This document shows positions 1 to 10,694 of a stretch of 64,000 nt of DNA, one piece after another. Source of the stretch: Planococcus salinarum (lineage in GTDB: Bacteria; Bacillota; Bacilli; Bacillales_A; Planococcaceae); NCBI RefSeq assembly GCF_007004625.1, contig NZ_VIFV01000001.1, positions 124,001-188,000 on the forward strand, written 5' to 3'. A program made the position numbers and the translations under genes. The notes beneath the pieces are model-generated. The model saw only the letters and a list, made by a program, of their open reading frames with translations. It had not been told where the DNA came from and made no database searches. The first letter of the stretch is position 1, and the number at the start of each line of letters is the position of its first letter.

Positions 1-228
1 AGTTATTATCTGGCTCACGCCGCAGTGGCTTCCGGCGATCTGGAGCGGGCAGCCGCTCTCAACAGCCAGCTCACTGAGCCGTGGATGAACCATTCCATTG
101 CCGCCCTAATCGCGTTCGAAGAAAACGACGCCCAGTTTCATGCGTTGGCGGATAAAAGCGTGCAAGCTGCAAGGGGTGTGCAAAAATACACCCTGGCAAA
201 AAGCTTTGCCAGAATGAAGAAACTTTGA
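1..228 (+). CDS. C-terminal end of an unknown protein (5' end outside window)
   Basis: The frame is open from the first base and ends with TGA at 226-228, giving the last 75 residues of a longer protein. The piece is alanine-rich and helical, with small-residue spacing (AHAAVASGDLERAAAL) that resembles a TPR-type helical repeat, but this is only an impression. No catalytic motif is visible. A strong hairpin follows at once. An internal ATG at position 25 is not needed as a start because the frame continues upstream. Function unknown. Confidence 0.6.
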   Translation, partial: SYYLAHAAVASGDLERAAALNSQLTEPWMNHSIAALIAFEENDAQFHALADKSVQAARGVQKYTLAKSFARMKKL

Positions 229-237
229 TCGCACCAA

Positions 238-275
238 AAAATCGCCCCACCGGAGAAAACCGGTGGGGCGATTTT
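238..275. terminator. Bidirectional Rho-independent terminator
   Basis: A 16-bp perfect stem, with arms at 238-253 and 260-275 and a GC-rich core CGCCCCACCGG, is bounded by an A-run on one side and a T-run on the other. It lies between the converging unknown gene and kbl, so it can end both transcripts. Confidence 0.9.
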
Positions 276-278
276 AAA

Positions 279-1469
279 TTAATTGATAATGCCAAGCTCT
301 TTTCCAACTTTTTCATAAGTCGCGATTGCCTCATCAAGCATTTCTTTTGTATGGGCAGCCGTCGGCATGTTGCGTACACGCCCTGCGCCTTTAGGTACTG
401 TCGGGAAGACGATCGATTTAGCGTAAACGCCTTCCTCGAAGAGGCGTTTCGAGAATTGCTGTGACAATTTCTCTTCGCCGATGATGCAAGGCGTGATCGG
501 TGTTTCGGATTCGCCGATATCAAAGCCCAGTTCTTTCAGGCCTTTTTTCAGGTAATCGCCATTTTCCCACAACTTGTCATGCAATTCGGTTGAATCGATG
601 ATCATTTGGATTGCAGCCGTAGTTGCCGCAACATCTCCAGGTGTCACAGCTGTAGAGAACAGGAACGGCCGTGAACGCACTTTCAGCCAATCGATAAGAT
701 TTTGCTTGCCTGCTACATAACCCCCGACAATTCCGACTGCTTTCGATAAGGTGCCCATCTGCATATCGACTTCTTTTTCAAGTCCGAAATGCTTAACGGT
801 TCCTTTTCCTTTGCCGGTAACGCCGGAACCGTGTGCATCATCAACATACGTGATCAAGTCGAATTCTTTTGCAATTTCCACGATTTCCGGAAGTTTTGCA
901 ATATCGCCATCCATCGAGAAGACACCGTCCGTGATGACCATGACTTTATTGTACAGTCCGGATTCTGTCGCTTCTTTCGCTTTTTGGCGAAGATCTTCCA
1001 TATCGGAGTGTTTATAGGCGATGATTTTCGCTTTGGACAAGCGGCAGCCGTCGATGATGGATGCGTGGTTCAATTGATCCGACAGAATCGCATCATTTTT
1101 GTCCATCACACCGGAAATCGCTGCCATATTGCAGTTGAATCCTGACTGATAGGAAATTGCCGCTTCAGTTCCTTTAAATTCAGCCAGCTTTTCTTCCAGC
1201 TTCACGTGAAGGTCCAGTGTACCGTTAATCGTACGGACTGCGCCCGCACCAACACCGTATTTGTCGATTGCATCTTTGGCCACTTGTTTCAGGTCTTCGT
1301 TAGTTGCCAGACCCAGGTAGTTGTTGGAAGACAAATTAATGAGTTGTTTTCCGCGCACCTGGATGATTGGTCCGTTCGGTCCTTCAACGGGATCGATTTC
1401 ATTATATAAGCCCTGCTCTTTCAGTTCGTTTAGGTTTTCGTTCAAGAAAGTATCCAATTTTTTTGACAA
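279..1469 (-). CDS. kbl: Glycine C-acetyltransferase (2-amino-3-ketobutyrate CoA ligase)
   Basis: This PLP enzyme of the alpha-oxoamine synthase family cleaves 2-amino-3-oxobutyrate with CoA to glycine and acetyl-CoA, the second step of threonine degradation. The 396 residues match the family length. Visible landmarks are the glycine-rich [10 protein letters not shown] near residue 71, DDAHGSG near 210 (Asp and His contacting PLP) and the Schiff-base lysine in GTLSKAVG at about residue 243. The start is TTG, chosen for the AAGGAAG ribosome site 8 bases upstream. The usual partner tdh (threonine dehydrogenase) is not adjacent: the next gene upstream is a separately terminated protease. Assignment to Kbl rather than BioF or HemA rests on overall resemblance. 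Confidence 0.9.
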   Translation of the reverse strand: MSKKLDTFLNENLNELKEQGLYNEIDPVEGPNGPIIQVRGKQLINLSSNNYLGLATNEDLKQVAKDAIDKYGVGAGAVRTINGTLDLHVKLEEKLAEFKGTEAAISYQSGFNCNMAAISGVMDKNDAILSDQLNHASIIDGCRLSKAKIIAYKHSDMEDLRQKAKEATESGLYNKVMVITDGVFSMDGDIAKLPEIVEIAKEFDLITYVDDAHGSGVTGKGKGTVKHFGLEKEVDMQMGTLSKAVGIVGGYVAGKQNLIDWLKVRSRPFLFSTAVTPGDVAATTAAIQMIIDSTELHDKLWENGDYLKKGLKELGFDIGESETPITPCIIGEEKLSQQFSKRLFEEGVYAKSIVFPTVPKGAGRVRNMPTAAHTKEMLDEAIATYEKVGKELGIIN

Positions 1470-1535
1470 TATAATCTTCCTTTCTTATACGTAATTCTTC
1501 CACCTTCCTATCATAACGCAATTTTGCCCAAAAGA

Positions 1536-1559
1536 AAAAGCGGACCGCAGTCCGCTTTT
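1536..1559 (-). terminator. Rho-independent terminator of the metalloprotease gene
   Basis: Perfect 10-bp stem AAAAGCGGAC / GTCCGCTTTT with a 4-base loop, followed on the minus strand by a T-rich tail. It lies immediately after the stop codon of the minus-strand protease gene. Confidence 0.85.
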
Positions 1560-1562
1560 GGA

Positions 1563-3680
1563 TCAGTTCTTATTCTTGCTTTTTTCGTTATTTTTGCCTT
1601 TGTTCGGGTTGTCCACTTTGTACTGAACTTCATAAGTGAATTCTTTCGCCTCACGCTGGCCTTCTTCCGCTGCGTATGAAGTGATCATTTTCACATTGCC
1701 TTCACGAAGTACGTTTTGAAGATCCAAAGCTTCTTCTTCTGTTACGTTGAACGGATCAACATTGAACACATGCTGTTGGCCGTTCTTCTTCGTTTGGATG
1801 AATGTCGTAGTGAAGTCGACATACTCACCTTTCAATTGGCCAAGTGACTGGAATTGTTCTGTTGAAGTTCCATCAGCCGAGAAATCGCCCAATTGCACGT
1901 TTTTGATGAACCAGCCTGCATCGTTATAGCCCCAGTCCGTCATGTTGCGGAATGATACCAATACATTCTGGCCTGCATAAGCTGAAAGGTCGAATGTTTC
2001 AGTTGACCAGTCCAATTTATGGCCAGTGAAGCCAGGTACATTTTCTTTGATCGCCGGGTAACCTTCTTCGACTACGTCAGTACGGGTGTTTTCATTTTCC
2101 AGGGAAGTCCAAGTTTCGCCGTTGTCAGTTGAAATTTGTACGACTGCGTAATCCCATTGCTCTTCGATGTCATAGTAATGATCGAAAGTTAATGTCGGGT
2201 TGTCAGCTGGAACCGTTGTACCAAAGATCAACGCCTGATCCGCTTCGTCGCCATTGTTGGCATGCAGGACCTGCTCAGATGCGTCCACTGGGTTTGCAGC
2301 GGTAGCCCATTGCAATGGAAGGAAGTCTACGCCGTCAAATTCAAGGCCGCGCACATCTGTCCCAAAGTCGAATTCTTTAAAGTCTCCGCCCCACGCTGGA
2401 ACGCCTTCTTTTTCAAATGTTAACGCTTTTTCAAAGTCGACTGTTTTGCCGCGTACGCCATCTCCAACCGACAGTTCACGCAAGTCGATGCTGTCGAAGT
2501 TGTAGTCGCTGCTTACGTCTGAGTTATCCAACGTCAAAGCTGCCATGAAGTCCTGATAGACTTCTGTGAATGATTTATCAGAACCGTATCTCTCCAATGT
2601 TTCATTGACGCTCGCCATTCCCTGGCTTGTGCCGTCAGTTGCCAGTTCACGGATGAACTCTTTGCCGAATTTATCGTACATATAAAGAGTGAACAGGTAA
2701 GTCTGGCCGTAATCCGCAATTGTTTCCGGACCAGTTGCAGCTGTTCCGTGCTCATCCCAGTTTACAAGCGAGTTTTCCGGGTGATCAAGGTAGAAGTTGA
2801 TCGAACCTTCACCGTGTCCGTATCCTCCAAGGTATTCAGAGAATGTGGACATTCCTTCGTTCAACCATGTTTCTTCAGCACCGTCGTTGTCCGCTTGGAT
2901 CAAATGCTGCAATTCATGGATAGTCGTTCCGAAGAATGTAGATTCAAGACGTGTTTCCCATGAATTTGTATCGATTGTGACAATGTTACGGTCTGTATAA
3001 TTTTCAATCGTCTGCCAGAAGAAACCGGCTACGAAGAATGGATACGATGGATTGTTCCAGCCTTCATCCTCTATGTTATCAACGAGCATGATCACTTTGT
3101 CAGAACCTTCGTAATAGCCTTCAGGAAGTCCGACCATACCAGGGAGTGGAGATTGTGAACCATCCAATGAATCCGGTGTGCCGAAGAATTCCGTTGCTAC
3201 CGGGTAGATATTGCTGTCAAATTCAGCTTTCAATTTATCCACTTGCGCTTGAGTAACCACATCAGCCGGTTTTGGATTGTCCGGTCCGTATGCAAGGTCG
3301 TTCGCTACCCAGATTTCAACATTGTCGCCAATGCTGCGGAGTGTGAATTCTTTAAAGGAAAGATTGCGGTCAAGGAATAATTTTGTTCCATGATCTTCTG
3401 TAAACGTGCTGTCAGCGGCAGTTTCTCCGCCTCCAGTATGTTCGTCATTCAATCCGCTTGCCTGTGCCTTGATCTTCGCTTCAGCTTCTTTCTGGAAATC
3501 AGCATCCTGCGAAAGTTCGTTCAGGCTTTGGTCGATATCGATTCTATCGCCATATCGTGCTTCGTTCCAATCGGTTGGTGATGGCAATTTTTCTGTTGGT
3601 GCCGCCGTTGCTGCCGGCGCCATCAAGGATAATGTTAATGCACTTGCTGATAGTATCGAAATCCACTTGCTTTTAATCAT
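1563..3680 (-). CDS. Secreted zinc metalloprotease (immune inhibitor A-like)
   Basis: A 705-residue exported protein. Residues 1-26 form a typical signal peptide with an Ala-rich end (MAPAATAA), then a propeptide-like charged region. The zinc site is HELQH near residue 256, with a second glutamate about 20 residues on in WLNEGMSTFSEY, the gluzincin arrangement HExxH...E. The C-terminal half contains an Asp/Trp-rich beta region (near residues 430-630) of the type that follows the catalytic domain in InhA-like proteases, and ends in a Lys/Asn tail. An ATG start follows GGAAGGGG. The family is M6- or M30-like and I cannot separate these from sequence alone. It is probably an extracellular nutrient-scavenging protease. 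A CodY-like box precedes the gene. Confidence 0.8.
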   Translation of the reverse strand: MIKSKWISILSASALTLSLMAPAATAAPTEKLPSPTDWNEARYGDRIDIDQSLNELSQDADFQKEAEAKIKAQASGLNDEHTGGGETAADSTFTEDHGTKLFLDRNLSFKEFTLRSIGDNVEIWVANDLAYGPDNPKPADVVTQAQVDKLKAEFDSNIYPVATEFFGTPDSLDGSQSPLPGMVGLPEGYYEGSDKVIMLVDNIEDEGWNNPSYPFFVAGFFWQTIENYTDRNIVTIDTNSWETRLESTFFGTTIHELQHLIQADNDGAEETWLNEGMSTFSEYLGGYGHGEGSINFYLDHPENSLVNWDEHGTAATGPETIADYGQTYLFTLYMYDKFGKEFIRELATDGTSQGMASVNETLERYGSDKSFTEVYQDFMAALTLDNSDVSSDYNFDSIDLRELSVGDGVRGKTVDFEKALTFEKEGVPAWGGDFKEFDFGTDVRGLEFDGVDFLPLQWATAANPVDASEQVLHANNGDEADQALIFGTTVPADNPTLTFDHYYDIEEQWDYAVVQISTDNGETWTSLENENTRTDVVEEGYPAIKENVPGFTGHKLDWSTETFDLSAYAGQNVLVSFRNMTDWGYNDAGWFIKNVQLGDFSADGTSTEQFQSLGQLKGEYVDFTTTFIQTKKNGQQHVFNVDPFNVTEEEALDLQNVLREGNVKMITSYAAEEGQREAKEFTYEVQYKVDNPNKGKNNEKSKNKN

Positions 3681-3699
3681 TTATTTTTTCCCCTTCCAG

Positions 3700-3714
3700 A
3701 ATTGTCAGAATTTT
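3700..3714. promoter_or_regulatory. Candidate CodY-like box before the protease gene
   Basis: Read on the minus strand, AAAATTCTGACAATT matches the CodY consensus AATTTTCWGAAAATT at 12 of 15 positions and ends 20 bases before the protease start codon. CodY repression of extracellular proteases is common in Bacillales. The match is imperfect, and the same 14-bp core also occurs upstream of topB (12942-12955), so it may instead be part of another shared element. Confidence 0.3.
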
Positions 3715-3942
3715 ATTACTTGTTAAAAGCTTAACACGTCAGATAATTCAGAAGAATAGGATATACTAATTATTTCGGGAATCGAAGCATTAGGCAAAAA
3801 GTATAGGTAATATTGTTAAAGTTACCTAAATATTACCTACATACCGTTTTATGAATAAAATCGAGTAGAGGGAAAATAAGCTAACTTATTTTCGCCCCTC
3901 TCACAACACCGTACGTACGGTTCGCGTATACGGCGTTTCAAT

Positions 3943-5575
3943 TTATATTACAGTATGTACTTTTAGATAACGATCTAAAGCAGAGGGGATTCCCCTCTGC
4001 TTTAATCGTTTTGTTGAAAGTGCTCTGTGAACTACTTTGGATTTCCCAATAAACCGGTAACCTTTCCTGCAATAAGTTAAGCCTTTGGCTTCTTCCTCAG
4101 GTATCCCTAATTGAATTAGCGATTTGATTTGTTTACGGGGTATCTTCCATTGTTTCCAGATGATGACCCGGACTCTTGAGCGCAATTTCTCATCTATATG
4201 GGTCATTGCCTTCTTCATATTTGCGATTCTAAAGTAATTGACCCAGCCGACGATGACCTGTTTCAGTTTCACGATTCGATAGTCCAGTGGGATACTCCAG
4301 TTTCGCGAAGCTTCCTTTGGAATTTCTGCACGGACACAGGATGGGGTCTTACTTGGTATCGCTTGTGTCTAGAATCGTAGTAATATCCGAAACCTAGGAA
4401 TTTCAAGTCTTTTGGGCGAGCGATTCGGCTCTTCTCGGCATTGACGATTAGCCCCAGTTTTCCCTCGATAAATCTGACGATGGTTTTCATCACCCGGTCC
4501 GCGGCTTTTCCGCTTTTCACAAAGATGAGGGCGTCATCGGCGTATCTCACGAACCGCAATTCCCTTTTATCTTCATATTTGCGATTCTAAAGTAATTGAC
4601 CCAGCCGACGATGACCTGTTTCAGTTTCACGATTCGATAGTCCAGTGGGATACTCCAGTTTCGCTTCGTAAGATGCCGAAGCTTCCTTTGGAATTTCTGC
4701 ACGGACACAGGATGGGGTCTTACTTGGTATCGCTTGTGTCTAGAATCGTAGTAATATCCGAAACCTAGGAATCTCAAGTCTTTTGGGCGAGCGATTCGGC
4801 TCTTCTCGGCATTGACGATTAGCCCCAGTTTTCCCTCGATAAATCTGACGATGGTTTTCATCACCCGGTCCGCGGCTTTTCCGCTTTTCACAAAGATGAG
4901 GGCGTCATCGGCGTATCTCACGAACCGCAATTCCCTTTTCTCGAGTTCTTTATCGAGTTCGTTTAACAGTATATTGCTTAGTAAAGGGCTAAGATTCCCT
5001 CCTTGCGGAGTCCCAACGGGAGTTTCTTCATAACTTCCGTTTACCATGACGCCACTAACCAAATATTTTCTGATAAGCGAAATGACATCTCCATCATCTA
5101 TGGTATTAGCGATGATTCGCATGAGCTTATCATGGTTGACCGTATCGAAGAATCTTTCCAGGTCAATGTCCACGACCCAGTCGTATCCGTCATTCAGAAA
5201 TTCTAGGCTTTGGATAATCGCCATCTCGCAACTTCTTTTGGGTCTGAAACCGTAACTGAAATCACTGAACTGTTTTTCGAATACCGGACTGAGCACTTGA
5301 TGAATTGCCTGTTGAACGACCCGGTCCACGACTGTTGGTATGCCCAGTTTGCGCATCTTTCCGTTCTCTTTTGGGATCTCCACTCGTAAGGCAGCCTGCG
5401 GCTGGTATTTTCTCGTTCGGATGCGCTGGCGCAATTCATCCTTGTGCTCTTTCAAATATTCCTTCAGTTCATCGACCGTTATCCCGTCGATCCCGCTTGC
5501 CCCTTTATTCCGGTAGACGCGCCGGTAGGCTTCATTCATGTTCTTATTACTTAGAATCTGTTCTAAAAGGTCCAC
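3943..5575 (-). pseudogene. ltrA: Group II intron reverse transcriptase/maturase, disrupted
   Basis: The 342-codon ORF from 5575 to 4547 carries the RT domain: RT0/1 region with SGIDG near residue 30, the YGFRPKRSC motif, the catalytic YADD box, the TPQGG motif and a GYYYDSR stretch. It stops early. The maturase (X) domain sits in a separate 109-codon ORF (3943-4272), and a third fragment repeats the YADD region (4269-4559). All three minus-strand frames are used. The cause is a tandem duplication offset by 358 bp. Collapse of the two copies would join residue 315 to the 109-residue tail and give about 424 residues, the normal size for class C maturases lacking an endonuclease domain. As it stands the gene should not make a complete enzyme. 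Confidence 0.9.
4213..4939. repeat. Tandem duplication inside the intron maturase gene
   Basis: Copy 1 (4213-4568, 356 bp) and copy 2 (4571-4939, 369 bp) are nearly identical. Copy 1 lacks 13 bases that copy 2 has near 4668-4680, and one base differs (Lys versus Arg in PKDL[K/R]FLG). The two copies are separated by two bases. The offset of 358 is not a multiple of three, so both the duplication and the 13-base loss shift the reading frame. Near identity implies a recent event. Confidence 0.95.
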
Positions 5576-6076
5576 ACTCGTTTCTCCTTTCCATTCGCGT
5601 AGTAAGCGATAGCTCCAGTTTGGGTTGTCCTTTGAGATACGCTCATACTTTCACCCGTAACACATTCGGAGTTCGTCCCTTATGCACTCGCGGCGTTGAA
5701 ACACTATAAATTGTTCAGCCCTTCACGAATTGCTTCGTTACTATGGCTTCGGCTGACTTCTTGCGGCTAACCTTTTCCGACTGCACGTCAGTGCATCCGC
5801 AAGACCTCCCAGGGTAAGACAACGATCTTTCCTCTTTTACTCGCCTGATTTACCCTCCAAAGTTACGCACATCTTTTGGACTTCGACTTGTTATGGAGCC
5901 TTATCCCTTTGAAGAGCCTTCGTATCAGATTTCTGTTCGTCGAGCCAAGATTTTATTCCACGCTTCCTCCAGCCCTTACCTCACGATAAGCACCTTGCGC
6001 TTCCTTAGTGGTTGGTCGATGTGTACCCCCACAGTGGACTTTCACCACCTAGATAGTTGCCATGCCTGGCACACAT

Positions 6077-6101
6077 AAAAAAACCGCCATATAGGCGGTT
6101 T
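6077..6101 (-). terminator. Terminator of the yrrT-luxS-mccAB operon; intron insertion landmark
   Basis: Stem AAACCGCC / GGCGGTTT with a 5-base loop, followed on the minus strand by a run of seven T. The group IIC intron begins about two bases after the T-run, so this hairpin both ends the operon and probably served as the intron's target. Confidence 0.9.
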
Positions 6102-6125
6102 ACCCCTCCATTCGCAGAGGGTTTG

Positions 6126-8191
<2,066 letters not shown>

Positions 8192-8202
8192 GGCTTTGCT
8201 CC

Positions 8203-8676
8203 TCAAACAGTTTCTTGGGCGAACACCTGGTGCCACTCGTCTTTTTTGGCCAGCATTTCACGTGCCAGCTCTTTCGCGCCTTCCAGGCTGTGGCTCGCCG
8301 CCCAGCCGCATTGCACTTCGTTGCAGGCAGGAACTTCATCCGCTTTGATGACATCTTCCAATGTATGTTCGATGATGCGCAATACATCTTCGTAATCATC
8401 ATGGTTGATCAATGAAAGATAATAGCCTGTCTGGCAGCCCATCGGCCCGATGTCGATGATCTGGTCCGAGTGGTTGCGGCTGTGTTCCGCCATCATGTGC
8501 TCCAGTGAGTGAAGGCCGGGCATTTCCATATGCTCTTTGTTCGGCTGTTTGAAACGGATATCGTATTTGCGAATTGTATCGCCTTTCGCTCCCGTTTTTT
8601 CACCGGCAAGGCGCACGTATGGTGCCACCACTTTTGTATGGTCAAGGTTGAAACTTTCAACGTTCATTTTTTTCAT
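8203..8676 (-). CDS. luxS: S-ribosylhomocysteine lyase, autoinducer-2 synthase
   Basis: LuxS converts S-ribosylhomocysteine to homocysteine and DPD, the precursor of AI-2. The 157-residue length equals the typical Bacillus protein. The metal site HSLEH is at residues 56-60, the third ligand Cys is in VQCGWA near 123, and the catalytic Cys is in MGCQTGYY near 81. The ATG at 8676 follows GAGAGGAAG; the earlier in-frame start would overlap yrrT. It sits between yrrT and mccA, the place held by mtnN in the Bacillus subtilis operon as I remember it, so it would feed homocysteine directly to MccA. Confidence 0.95.
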   Translation of the reverse strand: MKKMNVESFNLDHTKVVAPYVRLAGEKTGAKGDTIRKYDIRFKQPNKEHMEMPGLHSLEHMMAEHSRNHSDQIIDIGPMGCQTGYYLSLINHDDYEDVLRIIEHTLEDVIKADEVPACNEVQCGWAASHSLEGAKELAREMLAKKDEWHQVFAQETV

Positions 8677-8689
8677 AGTAATCTTCCTC

Positions 8690-9325
8690 TCATCGTTTGG
8701 TCGCATCCATCAGGATGACGTAATCATTCATCTGTGTGAAGTCTATATCAAATCCATTTTTTTCAAATATTGCTTTCAGTACGGGTACCGTTGTGTAATA
8801 TTCGCGTTTTAAATCCTCCACAAGGTTTAAATGCCCTTCGCCTTCCTCGTAAACAATCCGTCCCTGTTTCGCTTCCTCCGATTCGAACACGGTGTCCGCA
8901 AACACGACTTTCCCGCCCGGGGGCAAGATCGACGCATAACGCTGGATCGCCTCTGCTTTTTCCTCATCCGTCAAATGATGGAACGCATAGCTGCTGACAA
9001 AGCTTTTCGGCGAGTCCGGCAAGTTGAAATCCAGAAAATCGCCGTCCAGCAGGAGCAGCTCCGGAAATTTCTCTTTTGCCGCGCTGCGCATTGCCCCATT
9101 GGGTTCGATGCCGACGACTTCATGTCCGCGCTTGAGAAGTTCAGCTGTCAGATTGGCTGTGCCCGTTCCGAATTCGACAACAGGGCTTGCCGCTCTTTTC
9201 GCGACCGCTTCCAATATTCCTTCATAATTTTCAAAGACTGCTGCGTATTCAGGGTCGTGTCCACTGACGGAGTCGTCATAGGTATGGACCCATTTATCAA
9301 ATATCTCCACAAATTCTCTTCCCAT
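8690..9325 (-). CDS. yrrT: SAM-dependent methyltransferase, YrrT type
   Basis: The 211-residue class I methyltransferase shows motif I as [12 protein letters not shown] near residue 50, an acidic residue after strand 2 (VGIEPN), and the post-motif segment SSYAFHHL. It is the first gene of the operon yrrT-luxS-mccA-mccB, as in B. subtilis where it precedes mtnN-mccAB. Its substrate is not established; the location suggests it supplies S-adenosylhomocysteine to the recycling route. It starts with ATG, with a GGAG a few bases upstream. The 9326-9400 leader has no S-box or T-box features that I can see. Confidence 0.85.
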   Translation of the reverse strand: MGREFVEIFDKWVHTYDDSVSGHDPEYAAVFENYEGILEAVAKRAASPVVEFGTGTANLTAELLKRGHEVVGIEPNGAMRSAAKEKFPELLLLDGDFLDFNLPDSPKSFVSSYAFHHLTDEEKAEAIQRYASILPPGGKVVFADTVFESEEAKQGRIVYEEGEGHLNLVEDLKREYYTTVPVLKAIFEKNGFDIDFTQMNDYVILMDATKR

Positions 9326-9460
9326 ATTTGAACTCCTGCTTTCTGCAATGTTATAATAACAACAATACCAATAGTCTTACTAGGTTTTATTTATAACACA
9401 TGCTTTGGCCCCTTTTCAACTTACAGGTTTCGCCCCATGCCAAATTTTCTGCATAATAAA

Positions 9461-9483
9461 AGACCCGGCATGCGCAGGGCCTT
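9461..9483 (-). terminator. Terminator after the YczE-like gene
   Basis: On the minus strand an imperfect hairpin (GCCCTGC / GCCGGGT with a GCAT loop) is followed by CTTTTATT. It lies just behind the stop codon at 9490 and marks the end of the topB-ybaK-yczE block. Confidence 0.65.
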
Positions 9484-9489
9484 CTTTCA

Positions 9490-10134
9490 TCATAATTTTA
9501 AAATTGGCGGGAGTTCATCCTGATGCTTCAGGATCAGGCGTTTCAGCAGCGCTTCGCACTGCAGGAGCGACATTTGTACAATCCGGCCCAGGAACAACGC
9601 AATCAATACAGTACCAATGCCGATCGGCCCGCCGAGCAGCCAGCCCAAAACCGCGACCGTCACTTCAATGGCGGTGCGGATTACACTGACACTCAATCCC
9701 GTTTTGTGGACCAGGATGAGCATGAGATCATCCCGCGGTCCCGCTCCCATTTTCGGTGCCACATACAAGCCGACGCCATAGCCCATCACAAAAATACCGG
9801 CTGTGAAAATGAGGATTTGGCCGGTCATGGACTCGATATCCGGAATAAGATAATTGAACAGGTCGATAAACAAACCGATCAACACCATATTCAATAAGGT
9901 GCCGAATTGCGGCCATCTGCGGCGGACAAGCGACGTGACGCTGATTAATACGAAGCCTGCAATGATTGCCCAGCTGCCGATCGTCAGGCCGAAATTCTCA
10001 TACAGGCCGACATGCAGCACATCCCACGGGCCGATGCCCAGGCGATCGCCTTTGATGGTCATTGTGATTCCAAGTCCGAGCACCATCATGCCCACCAGGA
10101 AGAACAGCCACCGATAATACATAGAAACGCTCAT
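9490..10134 (-). CDS. YczE/YyaS/YitT-family integral membrane protein
   Basis: The 214 residues contain about five hydrophobic membrane segments and short charged loops. Conserved-looking motifs are LGIGPWDVLHVGL in the first loop and the internally repeated KMGAGPRDDLM, a pair of GxGPxD loops typical of YczE-like proteins. Its transport or regulatory role is not known; B. subtilis YczE is linked to control of polyketide production. ATG at 10134 follows AAGGATG. It is the last gene of a minus-strand series after topB and ybaK, with gaps small enough for co-transcription. Confidence 0.75.
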   Translation of the reverse strand: MSVSMYYRWLFFLVGMMVLGLGITMTIKGDRLGIGPWDVLHVGLYENFGLTIGSWAIIAGFVLISVTSLVRRRWPQFGTLLNMVLIGLFIDLFNYLIPDIESMTGQILIFTAGIFVMGYGVGLYVAPKMGAGPRDDLMLILVHKTGLSVSVIRTAIEVTVAVLGWLLGGPIGIGTVLIALFLGRIVQMSLLQCEALLKRLILKHQDELPPILKL

Positions 10135-10191
10135 CCGTCATCCTTCTTTCTTTTCAAGCCTTTTCGCCAACTGCCAAAAGGAAGCGTTCAA

Positions 10192-10680
10192 TCAATGCTG
10201 AACCGTCAACTCCGCCAGTTGCCCCTCTGTCACCCGCAGCAGATCCTGTGGCGACAGCTTTAACTGGGCACCGATTTTGCCGGCGGAAACAATGATTTCG
10301 TCACGGACGGCCGCTTCGCTGGCGACGAATGTCGGTAAAAGCTTTTTCATGCCGAGCGGCGAGCAGCCGCCGCGCACATAGCCGGTAAGCGGTAATATTT
10401 CTTTTACCGGCACCATTTCGATTTTCTTTTCACCGCAGGCTTTTGCGGCCAGTTTCAAATCCAGTTCCGCAGCTGCTGGAACCAGGAAAACGTAATGGCT
10501 TTTGGAGGACCCTGCGGCCACCAGCGTTTTATAGACGGCTTCCACCGGGAATCCAATTTTCGCGGCAACGGATATGCCGTCGGTTTTTCCATCGTCACTG
10601 CTGTACTGCAGTTGCTCATAGGGAATTTTTTCACGGTCCAGAATGCGCGCGGCATTGGTCTTTGCAGCTTTTTTTGACAT
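10192..10680 (-). CDS. ybaK: Cys-tRNA(Pro) deacylase, YbaK/EbsC family
   Basis: The 162-residue protein has the YbaK fold signature: EKIPYEQLQY near the N-terminus, VYKTLVAAG around the conserved lysine near residue 51, and the RGGCSPLGMKK substrate loop near residue 103. The family hydrolyses mischarged Cys-tRNA(Pro) in trans to protect proline codons. ATG follows GGAG. It begins 14 bases after topB, so the two are probably co-transcribed although the functions are unrelated. INS or ProX editing subfamilies are alternatives, but the GGCSPLG motif favours YbaK. Confidence 0.9.
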   Translation of the reverse strand: MSKKAAKTNAARILDREKIPYEQLQYSSDDGKTDGISVAAKIGFPVEAVYKTLVAAGSSKSHYVFLVPAAAELDLKLAAKACGEKKIEMVPVKEILPLTGYVRGGCSPLGMKKLLPTFVASEAAVRDEIIVSAGKIGAQLKLSPQDLLRVTEGQLAELTVQH

Positions 10681-10694
10681 CGGGCCAGCTCCTG

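Larger units (their letters stand above)
3860..6074 (-). mobile_element. Group IIC (bacterial class C) self-splicing intron
   Basis: The element spans about 2.2 kb. Its minus-strand 5' end begins GTGTGCCAGGCATGGC at 6074, only a few bases behind the T-run of the mccB terminator hairpin (6081-6101); insertion just after terminator stem-loops is the hallmark of class C introns. The 3' end shows a domain V-like hairpin (CCGTACGTACGG region, 3905-3930), then a domain VI-like stem (about 3867-3900) and the ending CTCGAT at 3860. Between them lie roughly 500 nt of structured 5' RNA (5576-6074) and the maturase gene. Ends are assigned by resemblance and position, to within a few bases at the 3' end. 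Because its ORF is broken, splicing would need the RNA alone or a maturase from another copy. Confidence 0.85.

Noticed and set aside
3943-5575. Retron or diversity-generating reverse transcriptase
   Set aside because: The protein has group II maturase features, and the surrounding RNA has intron ends with a domain V-like hairpin and insertion behind a terminator. No msr/msd or variable/template repeat pair is seen.
3940-6075. Insertion sequence with transposase
   Set aside because: No transposase ORF, terminal inverted repeats or target duplications surround the reverse transcriptase; the group II intron explains the block.
9326-9400. S-box or T-box riboswitch in the yrrT leader
   Set aside because: The leader is under 100 bases and AT-rich, and shows neither S-box helices nor a T-box TGGNACCGCG sequence. 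A CymR-type operator could be present, but I cannot place it confidently.
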